Below are positions 7,086 through 15,179 of a stretch of DNA of 36,532 nucleotides, piece after piece. Position 1 is the stretch's first letter, and each line of letters opens with the position of its first letter. The translations under genes were made by a program, and so were the position numbers. The notes under the pieces were generated by a model. The model was not told the origin of the DNA. It worked only from the letters and a program-made list of their open reading frames with translations, and ran no database searches. The stretch lies in the NCBI GenBank assembly GCA_024638505.1, contig JAHEKE010000010.1, positions 57,692 through 94,223 of the forward strand, written 5' to 3'. This stretch comes from Gammaproteobacteria bacterium (GTDB lineage: Bacteria; Pseudomonadota; Gammaproteobacteria; Arenicellales; JAANXG01).

Positions 7086-8765
7086 TCAATCCGACTGGTT
7101 TGTATCCAGCCGGCACTCCAGAAAAATACGTTTGTCACAAGTTTCGCAAATGGACTTATCGAGTTTGTTGAAGATGCTGTGGATGGCGCCTTCCTTGGAA
7201 TCAAACATGTTCGCCCGATCGAGTTTATCCATGTAACCACCCCGTTCCAACACATCGGTGGCGGTGTCTTTCAACCGGTAGAGATACAGCTGCCCCCCCA
7301 TCTCACGGCGTGCAACGGCTTCTTCCAGCAACAGTTCGGCGCCTGAGATGTCCACGTGGTTTATGCCTTTGGTGAGCAGGAGCATGTGCTTCTGGTGGGG
7401 GTAGTGCTCCCGGAAGCGCCGGAACATTTCCCTTACGTGGGCCACCGCGCCGAAATACAGCGAATCATCTATTCGTATCAGTTTCAGCTGTGGGCATTCG
7501 GGCAGAGTCACGCTGCTGGTAAACTGGCGATGGGGGGAATCCGGATCTGGCACCCGCGGTGTGACCTTTGGCCTTGACGTCCGCCGCAGATAGATCATGA
7601 GTGACAACATGACCCCCAGCAGGATCGCGAATTCCAGTTCCAAAAACAGCGTGCCGAAAAACGTTACCGCCATGACCAGGGTTTCCTTCCGGTCGGCGCG
7701 GATGACGTTGCGGATGTGATAGAAATCGATCAGCCGCCAGGCAACCAGGATCAACAGTCCGGCCATGGCAGCGTTGGGCAGGTAGGCGGTGAGCGGAGCG
7801 AACGCTAACACCAAGAAGATGAGCAGGAGGCCCGCGAACACGGCGGCCAGAGGCGTCCTGGCGCCGGCGTCATAGTTGGCCCCGCTCCGGTTGAACGAAC
7901 CGGTGGCTACGTAGGCCGAGGTGAAGCTCCCCGCTATGTTGGACAACCCCTGCCCAATGAATTCCTGGTTGCCTTCTATGGGCTGACCTGAACGCATCGA
8001 TATGGAACGCGCGATGGATGCCGCCTCGGTCAACGCGAATAATGTCATCGCCAGTGCGACCGGCGCCAGTTCCTTGAACACGCTCACTGAAAAAATCGGC
8101 ATGGATAAAGGGGGCAATTGCCGCGGCAGCGCCCCCACCATATGGATCCCCGTGGCGGATTCGTCCCCAAACAGGTTTATCAGCACGCCGACCAGGCTGC
8201 CCAGGATCAGCGCTGCCAGCATGGCCGGGAGCCTGGGCCAGACATACTTCACCATCACCCCGGTGCCGAGGGTCACCGCCGCAACCAGGGTAACCAACGG
8301 GTGCAGGTCCCGCCAGTGGCTCCATAAGTAATACAGGGTTTCGTAAAAATGCTCTCCGGGCGGCAGCTCCAGTCCCAGAAAATTCTCCGCCTGCTTGGTG
8401 GCGATGAGGATGGCCGCTCCCGCCGTAAAGCCGATGATCACTGAGTGCGATACGAAATTGACCAGCGTCCCCATTCTGGCGATGCCCATCGCCAACTGAA
8501 TCACGCCGACCATGAACGTCAGGGTGATGGCCAGGGCAATGTACTGCTCGCTGCCGGGGGGCGCATGAGTGCTCAACGCCGAATACATGACGATCGATGC
8601 GGCGGTGGTCGGCCCCGATACCAGATGCCACGAAGATCCGAACAGCGCCGCGATGATGGCTGGGACCATGCTCGCGTAGAGCCCGTACTCCGGCGGCATG
8701 CCGGCGATGGTTGCAAACGCCACCCCCTGAGGCAGCACAATGACCGCGCCGGTCAGCCCGGCCAT
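7086..8765 (-). CDS. SulP family anion transporter with C-terminal STAS domain
   Basis: 559 aa from ATG 8765 (a TTG lies just upstream at 8768). It has about 11-12 hydrophobic segments, the SulP opening AGLTGAVIVLPQGVAFA, the SGPTTA motif and a C-terminal STAS domain (about residues 440-535) with SLYFGAVAHVREMF and the GINHVDISGAELLLE core. SulP proteins move sulfate, bicarbonate or other anions in symport or exchange; the substrate is not readable from sequence. The frame stays open upstream to a stop at 8877-8879 and encodes the conserved pre-domain FPFLRWRNRVTKATLKIDL, so the true N-terminus lies before 8765. No ATG, GTG or TTG occurs in that extension. The downstream cyclase gene starts 15 bp away. 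Confidence 0.9.
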   Translation of the reverse strand: MAGLTGAVIVLPQGVAFATIAGMPPEYGLYASMVPAIIAALFGSSWHLVSGPTTAASIVMYSALSTHAPPGSEQYIALAITLTFMVGVIQLAMGIARMGTLVNFVSHSVIIGFTAGAAILIATKQAENFLGLELPPGEHFYETLYYLWSHWRDLHPLVTLVAAVTLGTGVMVKYVWPRLPAMLAALILGSLVGVLINLFGDESATGIHMVGALPRQLPPLSMPIFSVSVFKELAPVALAMTLFALTEAASIARSISMRSGQPIEGNQEFIGQGLSNIAGSFTSAYVATGSFNRSGANYDAGARTPLAAVFAGLLLIFLVLAFAPLTAYLPNAAMAGLLILVAWRLIDFYHIRNVIRADRKETLVMAVTFFGTLFLELEFAILLGVMLSLMIYLRRTSRPKVTPRVPDPDSPHRQFTSSVTLPECPQLKLIRIDDSLYFGAVAHVREMFRRFREHYPHQKHMLLLTKGINHVDISGAELLLEEAVARREMGGQLYLYRLKDTATDVLERGGYMDKLDRANMFDSKEGAIHSIFNKLDKSICETCDKRIFLECRLDTNQSD

Positions 8766-8861
8766 CAAATCAATTTTGAGCGTGGCCTTTGTGACGCGAT
8801 TACGCCAGCGCAGGAACGGAAACAGCTTCCGCAGCAGTACGGCATATTGTACGCGGGATGA

Positions 8862-9026
8862 AAAGATTCCGAGGGTTTATCCTATGTAAAGCTATCGGGC
8901 GTGCCCCGCGAGTCGGACGCGTTGGTGACCAACGGGACGGTCGGGGCAGGTGCGCGCGTAGTCTACTATGATTACGTAACCGGACGCTATAAAGATCGCA
9001 TTCCTTGGCCTGTGTTGGTCCGGTAG
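8862..9026 (+). pseudogene. Possible 3-prime gene relic overlapping the SulP upstream region
   Basis: An open frame without a start runs from a stop near 8859 to TAG 9024-9026, about 54 residues, ending YYDYVTGRYKDRIPWPVLVR. It reads as ordinary protein, but I do not recognise it. It runs opposite to and abuts the region where the SulP gene loses its start codon, which may mark an old recombination junction. From 9027 to 9290 I see no gene. Confidence 0.25.
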
Positions 9027-9290
9027 GTGCCGCCTCCGAGCAGCGATGATTAACAGGTTTGTCGCTGCCGCTTAATCGGCGGCCCTCCGGTTTTGTGCTA
9101 TAGCAAGTGCTTCAGAGCGGCGCACAATAATTAACTATTGCGAATTTCTGTTTGGGGTCACCTGTGTAAACGAGTAATGATCGGGAACCGGCCGCACTGA
9201 CCTCCCGGGCGGTCCCTCACTCTACCTAATGAAAAGCAGAGGGGTTTTACACTACGCCAGATGGGACCCGGTCAAAAGCTGCCCTTAAGC

Positions 9291-9332
9291 TTGACTCACA
9301 TCAAGCCGCGTGTCTGAAACTTGATCTATATT
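9291..9332 (+). promoter_or_regulatory. FNR/ANR-type class II promoter
   Basis: TTGAC-TCAC-ATCAA (9291-9304) matches the FNR/ANR consensus TTGAT-N4-ATCAA at 9 of 10 positions. Exactly 22 bp later lies TATATT (9327-9332), the spacing expected for an activator centred at -41.5 with a -10 hexamer. The predicted start of transcription is near 9339, 43 bp before the TTG start of the downstream gene. It implies induction under low oxygen. Confidence 0.6.
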
Positions 9333-9381
9333 TTTGTTTTTAGCGCTTGACTGACAACAATCGACGACGGAGAGCATACGC

Positions 9382-10104
9382 TTGATTGAAGAAATTACAG
9401 GATTACCGGCAGGCACGTTGGGGTTCAAGATTTTCGGTAACGTCACCGGTGACGACTACGACAACGTACTTGTACCGGCAGTAGATAAAGCCATCGAGAA
9501 ATTCGATCGGGTTAAATTTCTGGCGCAGATCGGCCCGGACTTTAAAGGCTACAGTCTGGATGCTGCATGGGATGACGCCAAGCTCGGTTTACGGCACTGG
9601 AACGGTTTTGAACGGGTAGCCGTCGCAACTGACGTTGGCTGGATGCGGACCATGATCAAGGCCATGGGTTTCATAATACCATGTCCGGTGCAGTTGTTTG
9701 AATTGGATGAAATTGATGACGCCAAACGCTGGTTGAGCGAGGCGCTTGGGTCGATACAGCTGGGCAGTGAGGGCGACGTCGTCAGCGTCCGCCTGCTGGG
9801 TAAACTCGAACCCAGCGCCTACGATGGCGTCAGTGACGAAATCGATAATCTGATGAGCCGATCCAAACATGTTCGCCTGATGCTGGATCTACGGGAGTTT
9901 GATGGCTGGTCCGGGCTGGCCGCGCTGGGCGATCATCTGTCGCTGGTGCGCGAACACCGCCGCGTCCCCGAACGGATTGCCGTAGTTGGCGACAAGGCTT
10001 GGCAGAATCTGGCAGAAAAAGTTATATCGCGGTTCGTTAACGCGCGCACTCAGTTCTTTGATGCCGATGATTTCGAAGGTGCGAAGGCGTGGATTTCAGC
10101 CTGA
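9382..10104 (+). CDS. Tandem SpoIIAA-like (STAS-fold) protein
   Basis: 240 aa from TTG 9382, preceded by ACGGAGAG about 8 bp upstream. Two SpoIIAA-like units lie in tandem: residues about 5-120 (GFKIFGNVTGDDYDNVLVP..., then GFERVAVATDVGWMRTMIKA) and about 125-240 (VSVRLLGKLEPSAYDG..., then ERIAVVGDKAWQNLAEK). Single-domain relatives (the YtxC/DUF3478-like SpoIIAA-like family) occur widely in proteobacteria, often near stress genes; the biochemical role is unknown. There are no membrane segments. The low-oxygen promoter upstream and the UspA gene downstream suggest a role in energy-limited or anaerobic stress. Confidence 0.75.
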   Translation: MIEEITGLPAGTLGFKIFGNVTGDDYDNVLVPAVDKAIEKFDRVKFLAQIGPDFKGYSLDAAWDDAKLGLRHWNGFERVAVATDVGWMRTMIKAMGFIIPCPVQLFELDEIDDAKRWLSEALGSIQLGSEGDVVSVRLLGKLEPSAYDGVSDEIDNLMSRSKHVRLMLDLREFDGWSGLAALGDHLSLVREHRRVPERIAVVGDKAWQNLAEKVISRFVNARTQFFDADDFEGAKAWISA

Positions 10105-10332
10105 GGCTGAATAGCGGCCAGGCACCCTGAGTCGTCTGACTTGTTGCTATATTCATACCTAATACGCTAAGGTTCGATTCGGCTGCTTCTGCTTTGACTT
10201 GTCCTATAGAGTCAATACAAACCTATCGTGGCCCATCCAGCCGTGAAGAAAGCGGGACTGGTCAAGGCCAATACGTTGCACGATAGCGATTGCGGACGAG
10301 AACTCAACATCAACTCCTATTAAAGAATAAAC

Positions 10333-10767
10333 ATGGACCTGCCTAAACATATTCTGGTGCCTACGGATTTGACCGAAGCGAGTGCGATGGAGGCACGCAA
10401 AGCCCGAGCCTTCGCGGATGCCGGTGGTGCCAAGATAACGGTTCTTCATGTTGTTGACTACGTTCCACCTAGATACATCGCTCCTGGACTACCGGAAATC
10501 CTGTCGTCCGAAGCGGGTTTGGTCGAACGGGCGAAGGGCTACTTGTCCAAGTGGATCGAGAAAGCGGGCATCGAGGACAGTGAGTGCGTGGTAAAAGCGG
10601 GGTCACCGAAGCGGATTATCATTGATACTGCCAAAGAGCTTGGCGTGGATCTCATTATAATGTGTACTCAGGGAGAACGCGGGATCGCCCGGCTAGTGGG
10701 GTCAACGACTCATGGGGTTCTGCATGATGCACGTTGCGACGTATTGGTTGTACACCCTAAAGCCTGA
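10333..10767 (+). CDS. Universal stress protein, UspA family
   Basis: 144 aa, a single Usp domain. It begins with the beta-strand HILVPTDLTEAS and ends in VLHDARCDVLVVHPKA. ATP-binding members carry G-2x-G-9x-G(S/T). Here the equivalent CTQGERGIARLVGST has Cys in place of the first Gly and one residue fewer in the spacer, so ATP binding is doubtful. It is probably a cytoplasmic dimer. The gene lies 228 bp after the SpoIIAA-like gene on the same strand. The gap shows no terminator or clear second promoter, so joint expression from the FNR/ANR promoter is possible. The ribosome binding site (AAAGAA) is weak. Confidence 0.88.
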   Translation: MDLPKHILVPTDLTEASAMEARKARAFADAGGAKITVLHVVDYVPPRYIAPGLPEILSSEAGLVERAKGYLSKWIEKAGIEDSECVVKAGSPKRIIIDTAKELGVDLIIMCTQGERGIARLVGSTTHGVLHDARCDVLVVHPKA

Positions 10768-11006
10768 TTGGTGTGGACGCTGCTACCGGTCACGAGCAAC
10801 GCTGGTCCGATTACACTGTAATCGAAATTCCTTTTGGTAGCCGAGAGAAACTCGCGCGAACTCTCGTCGCGCACGGCCCTGAAGCTCGCCGTGGGAAGGT
10901 CCGCCACTTTTCACTAATCGACAACATGGTAAATTCAAACGACCCTTTACTTGTGTGATACTCGATCATATTAAAATTTAGGCTTTCGAAGAGACCGTGT
11001 GGGTCG

Positions 11007-11564
11007 ATGAGCGACTTCTGTGCTGTAGTCCAGTTTTTTTCTATCTGGCTAATCGCCGCGAGAAAAAGTGAAATACGATGTGTTTTTCTTACCCTGTTTT
11101 TTGTAACTGCGACCGTGCTCCCCCTGGGAGAGCTTGTACAAGGGGCGACAGTTACCGGCTGGGTCGAGAATGTTTATATTTATCCTGAGAGGTTTGTTTT
11201 AAGGGCGAAAATAGACACCGGAGCCGAACATTCTTCGTTACATGCGACAGGAGTTTCATATTACACGTATCAAGGGAAACGCTGGCTGCGCTTTTGGTTG
11301 GTGAATCGGCATGGCGAGAAGTTATTGATCAAAAAGCCGGTGACCAGGACGGCACAAATTAAACGGCACTTCGATGAAATACAGGAGAGGCCGGTGATAA
11401 CGTTGGCGATGTGTTTAGCCGGAATAATAAAGACCGTCGATGTAAACGTAGTGGATCGCTCTGGTTACGATCATCAACTTTTAATTGGAAGAAGTTTCTT
11501 GGCAAACGATTTTCTGGTCGATCCATCTGCAACCGATAGGTCCAGCGCTATGTGTGTGCGTTGA
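11007..11564 (+). CDS. Retropepsin-like aspartic protease (putative ATP-dependent zinc protease family, PF05618)
   Basis: 185 aa. A hydrophobic export segment at about residues 25-45 (FLTLFFVTATVLPLGELVQGA) is followed by the protease core. The catalytic motif is AKIDTGAEHSSLHA (Asp-Thr-Gly), and the closing motif LLIGRSFLANDFLVDPS is typical of the family often called RimK-associated or RloA-like. These single-domain proteases are expected to dimerise. The N-terminus is uncertain; the ATG at 11007 leaves a long pre-hydrophobic leader. No rimK or transglutaminase partner is adjacent. The next gene on this strand starts 238 bp away. Confidence 0.8.
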   Translation: MSDFCAVVQFFSIWLIAARKSEIRCVFLTLFFVTATVLPLGELVQGATVTGWVENVYIYPERFVLRAKIDTGAEHSSLHATGVSYYTYQGKRWLRFWLVNRHGEKLLIKKPVTRTAQIKRHFDEIQERPVITLAMCLAGIIKTVDVNVVDRSGYDHQLLIGRSFLANDFLVDPSATDRSSAMCVR

Positions 11565-11802
11565 AATCATAAAAAAGGTCAGGGGTAATCCACAAATGTT
11601 TCAAAACCTGCGGACAGTGAATAAAAGCAAGCCCAACCGCGGCGGTATAGATAACCCGAATGGAAGTATAATCAGAGCTACAGGATCAGCGGGCTATAAG
11701 GGCGGAGATTTCCAAAAATTTATCTGCATGTTTGACAGTTTCCATAAACCATCTTCTTATACAGTACCATCTTGATCTGAAAGTAATTCAGAAATTAATT
11801 CC

Positions 11803-12297
11803 ATGACCAAACTAAGTTTAATAACAGGTGAGCTGTTAGCTAACCTGAGCGTACAGGCAAGTGTGTCTCCACGCCGCCGTAAGAACTTTAACCTTCACCC
11901 TTCTCCCGATGACCCCGTACAGCGGCTTTGTAACGCTTTTGAACCTGGAACCTATGTTCAACCGCATCGACATACTCAGGCGGATCGCTGGGAACTGTTC
12001 GTTGCGCTGCGCGGTGCCGCCGCCGTACTTTTATTTGATGAGGAAGGGAAGGTGCTTGACAGATTAGAGTTGGACGCTGAGGGTCAGGTGCGGGGAGTCG
12101 AGGTGCCACCCAACACATGGCATACGATCGTCTCACTCAAGTCAGGTACGGTCCTTTTTGAGGTCAAACCAGGCCCATATGTCAAAACATCTGACAAGGA
12201 ATTTGCTTTCTGGGCGCCGCCGGAAGGTGATCCACGCTGTGCACAAGTTGAGAAGCTGTACCAGCGCGCACAAAAGGGAAATCTTCCTATTCTGTGA
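11803..12297 (+). CDS. wbuC: WbuC family cupin metalloprotein
   Basis: 164 aa. The family signature is nearly complete: RRKNFNLHPSPDDPVQRLCN, then PGTYVQPHRHTQADRWELFVALRG, then VPPNTWHTIVSL and VLFEVKPGPY, then EFAFWAPPEGD. The His-x-His pair (PHRH), the Glu of WELF and the His of TWHT supply a cupin metal site. WbuC genes are named from O-antigen or capsule clusters, but many copies lie elsewhere and the reaction is unknown. No polysaccharide genes are nearby. The ATG at 11803 has only a weak upstream site. The gap 11565-11802 holds nothing I recognise. Confidence 0.85.
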   Translation: MTKLSLITGELLANLSVQASVSPRRRKNFNLHPSPDDPVQRLCNAFEPGTYVQPHRHTQADRWELFVALRGAAAVLLFDEEGKVLDRLELDAEGQVRGVEVPPNTWHTIVSLKSGTVLFEVKPGPYVKTSDKEFAFWAPPEGDPRCAQVEKLYQRAQKGNLPIL

Positions 12298-12330
12298 GGG
12301 AAAGCCTGAAGAAGCGCGGCCCCAAGGCAG

Positions 12331-12480
12331 CTACTTCTCAATACGCCCATATGTCAGGCTCTTGAAAAAACCCGCAATTCGGCCGCAAATGGCAATAAGC
12401 CCTTCGGCAAAGTCAACGTATACGGGTAACCCGGGAACGAAAATAGTAGAGTCGAATTCTTTGTTTCGCTGCTTGAACAT
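12331..12480 (-). CDS. Small 49-aa protein with hydrophobic segment
   Basis: The ATG (12478-12480) sits 8 bp after AGGAG on the minus strand, and the frame runs 49 residues to TAG 12331-12333. Residues about 18-41 are apolar (LPVYVDFAEGLIAICGRIAG), consistent with one membrane or amphipathic helix, with basic ends. It is convergent with the WbuC gene and 33 bp beyond its stop. I do not recognise it. The good ribosome binding site is the main support. Confidence 0.4.
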   Translation of the reverse strand: MFKQRNKEFDSTIFVPGLPVYVDFAEGLIAICGRIAGFFKSLTYGRIEK

Positions 12481-12699
12481 GGTCTTGGCTCCTGTATTGG
12501 GGTAAATCGTGAATACATTCTGGGCCCAGACCCTAAAAGCTGCTTGATGGTTTTCGGATGATTTTGTGATGATTTAACCCGCCGGCTCCTCAGTCTATTT
12601 CATACCCAGATTCTATACTGTGGTGTATGAAAAACAGAAACAAGAAACAGATTACAGCTTCAAACTAATCTTTAATGACTATAGCGAGGAGGACTTAAC

Positions 12700-13026
12700 A
12701 TGGCATGGCAAATCCAGCAAAAACGAGTAACTATCGTAGGTGGGGATTCTGGTCACGCCGCTTCAATTGACGTTGTTTTCCCATTTCCTGGGGCACGACG
12801 AATAGTACAAGCGCTCTCTGCAATCTCTTCTTTCAACATCAAGTTTCAAGATGGTGATAAGCATTTCTCAGAATGTGGGTTGGATCTAGACTCCAGAGTC
12901 GAATCTTCTGGCAGCGTGTGGGCGGTGCGCGTTACCGGTACAGCAGGTTTACGTGACAGTGGTGGGTTTGATGATAAATATGATGGTCATGTGACGATTA
13001 CAGTGTTTGCTGATGTTGAGAGTTGA
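12700..13026 (+). CDS. Small soluble protein, possibly H-type-lectin-like
   Basis: 108 aa with a strong GAGGAGG site 9 bp before the ATG. It has no signal peptide. The pattern is a beta-rich domain: VTIVGGDSGHAASIDVVF, then KHFSECGLDLDSRVE, then VWAVRVTGTAGLRD and GHVTITVFADVES. The strand spacing and the closing VTVxVFADV segment recall small H-type lectin domains, but conserved ligand residues cannot be confirmed by eye. The gene has its own upstream region and no partner on its strand. Alternative: an unrelated small beta-sandwich protein. Confidence 0.6.
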   Translation: MAWQIQQKRVTIVGGDSGHAASIDVVFPFPGARRIVQALSAISSFNIKFQDGDKHFSECGLDLDSRVESSGSVWAVRVTGTAGLRDSGGFDDKYDGHVTITVFADVES

Positions 13027-13471
13027 GTCAAGCTAGCAAAACAAAACCCTTGAATAATCTTGTCGAGTAATTGCTGGCCCCGCAATGGCCACATGATTTC
13101 TAGGTCGGGGCCGGAGATTACTCCAAGCATCATAGGGCCAGGCATTGGAACTCAGAGAATGACCAATCCGCCTGTTGGCAGCCGGACGAGTCCCCTTTGT
13201 TACGTGCTCGTTTATTAACTTAGGTCGGTACTTGCTTTGAAACCGGTGATAATTGCCTAGTCAATTTCGCAGCGAACAGCAGTCATCACTCCAGATCTTG
13301 CTGCGGTGCGACAGCTGTATCAGCTGGCGACTCATTTCAAACACTCTCAAGCCCAGCCATTGACAATTGTGTTTGCCCGATTGGATAGCGTTTTTCAGTT
13401 ACTGTATCCTGATGGTGCATTTATCCGTTAACAGACTACTGAAGCGGTATGCCGAAACGGGTCTAAACGAC
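13027..13471. other. Intergenic, nothing recognised
   Basis: 445 bp before the winged-helix regulator. I see no gene, clear terminator or repeat block. An in-frame upstream ATG region (13367-13471) is open but lacks homology to the regulator and a ribosome binding site. Confidence 0.4.
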
Positions 13472-14936
13472 ATGATTTATCGTTTCAATGGTATTACTTT
13501 GGATACGACTGCGTTCCGGTTGTTTGGACCGGGTGGTCCAATAGCCATCGAGCCCAAGGTATTCGATTTATTGGTTTACCTTGTCGAACACCGTGAACGT
13601 GTTGTGCCTCGAGATGAGTTACTCGCATCAATATGGCCGGAGCGAGTTGTTAGTGATTCGGCGCTGAGTGCTTGTCTCAAAGCCGCGCGAAAATCCATCG
13701 CTGACAACGGGATAGAGCAGAAGCTGATAAAGACTGTACATGGCCGTGGTTACCAGTTCGTTGCAGACCTGACGGATAATAGTGAAAGTAGAATCGACGA
13801 TAGTAAGTATGGCGAAACCCGCAGCGGAATACCCGCGATTTGTATTGAGCAATTTTCTTGCCTGCCGGAAAATAGTGAGCTTCTGGCCCTTACCGAGGAG
13901 CTTCAAGACCAGATTACGGTACGTCTGGCGCGCCGGACTGGCATACACGTTGTAAGCGGCTCACCCCATGCAGGGGGCCCTGTAAACTCAGACTACGTCC
14001 TACACGGACGGGTTCGCTTTCTCGCCTCCAAGTGCAGCGTTTCAATAAAAATGATTTGGTGTAAGAAGACAGACCTACTCGAACGGTGAGTCTGAACCAA
14101 CTAAGTTCATTGGTGAGGTCGCCGACAAAGTTGATGCGTCGCTTCGTTATGAATTACCTGCGTTTGATGCGCGCCGATTCGTTGATAGTGATGTTTCACA
14201 CCTCGGCTCCGCTGAGCTTCTAACTATGGCGGCAGAAAGGTTCAGCAGACTGAGCCTCGAAGATTTGCATCACGTGATAACGCTTACTGACCGAGCTCTG
14301 GAGCTTCAGCCGGACAATCCCATGGCGCTTGCTATGCGAGTGGATGCACTGATGAGTCTAGAATCTGTTTATCCAGGCCATCGTACGGAGAACAGTGATG
14401 AATCGCTCACCCGGATGGCGGACCGTGCCATCGAAATTAATCCTCATAGCGACTACGCATACTCGGTGCGAAGTCATGTTCGGCTCTGGCGATTAGGTAA
14501 CTATACGGGTGCTCTCGAAGACGCTTACCAATCTATTAAGCTGTCACCGAACTATAGTTGGGGTTTCAGTGCGATTGGTCAAGCGCTGATCTGTTTGGAG
14601 CGAGCGAGTGAGGCCATTAAACCTCTGCAACGCGCTCAAATACTGGCAGATAAGGACCCATGGCGACCCTATCACAGCGGCGACCTCGCACTAGCTCTGT
14701 TTCTATCGGGTGAGTCGAATCGTGCACTGAAGATTATTGATTCCCTGATCAGTCAGCATCCTTTGGTCTGGACCTATCACAATTTGAGAGCAGCCATATT
14801 TGAGCAACAGCACAACCCGGCAGGCGCGGAGCAATCACGACAGAAGGCAGAGAAATGTAAAAACACTCCACACATTCTGGCGGGGGAGCTGCCGCTTCCC
14901 GCGCCTTACCGTGAAATGTTGAACCCGCACGGATGA
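13472..14936 (+). pseudogene. CadC/ToxR-type winged-helix regulator with TolB_N-like and TPR domains, frameshifted
   Basis: The first part (13472-14089) holds an OmpR/CadC winged helix at about residues 5-100 (FNGITLDTTAFRLF, PKVFDLLVYLVEHRERVV, ELLASIWPERVVSD, TVHGRGYQF). A TolB_N/FlgO-like region follows (PAICIEQFSCLPENSE, then DYVLHGRVRFLA), and the frame stops at 14087. The homology resumes one base over, from about 14088 (ESEPTKFIGEVADKVDASL), and continues to 14936 with at least four TPR-like helical pairs. A single extra base near 14084-14090 explains the break. The same TolB_N/TPR output module occurs in the two cyclases at 23.3 and 28.2 kb. There is no transmembrane helix, unlike CadC itself. 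It could be a recent mutation, a sequencing error or programmed shifting. Confidence 0.75.
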
Positions 14937-14956
14937 AGAACCCAAAAAATATGGCC

Positions 14957-15100
14957 GTTTCTGGCCGCTCAGAGACAGTCCTATTAGGAAAACTGGACGT
15001 TTCAACAGGTGATTATTGATTGGTTTGCTTCATCGCCATGAGCGGACCCTAGGTCAAATCTTATCGCTATGCAGCAGCTATACATCCGGAGGCGGACCCT
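14957..15100 (+). repeat. Dispersed 140-bp intergenic repeat, copy F
   Basis: It opens TTTCTGGCCGCTCAGAG, passes a GAGCGGACCCT block and ends CGCTATGCAGCAGCTATA followed by GGAGGCGGACCCT. The order matches copies at 17482, 25658 and 27030. It lies between the TPR regulator and the convergent DUF2238 gene, so it occupies a spacer between two 3-prime ends. Confidence 0.55.
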
Positions 15101-15179
15101 AAACGGTCATTGACAAATGTAGATGTACTGCTGGATTAATTGAACCTAAAAGTCTTCATTCGGTTTCAGACAGATCGAT

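Noticed and set aside
7870-8631. 253-aa minus-strand frame within SulP
   Set aside because: It is the alternate reading frame of the SulP gene; the SulP frame carries the family motifs and the STAS domain.
8445-8861. 138-aa plus-strand frame opposite the SulP gene
   Set aside because: It is a shadow of the SulP coding strand, with Arg/His/Gln-rich composition and no family pattern.
10773-10958. 61-aa plus-strand frame after uspA
   Set aside because: GTG start without a ribosome binding site and no recognisable motif; the distance to the UspA stop is the only support.
14040-14100. Possible programmed frameshift site in the regulator
   Set aside because: I see no classical slippery heptamer followed by a strong stem-loop at the break, so a mutation or sequence error is the simpler reading.
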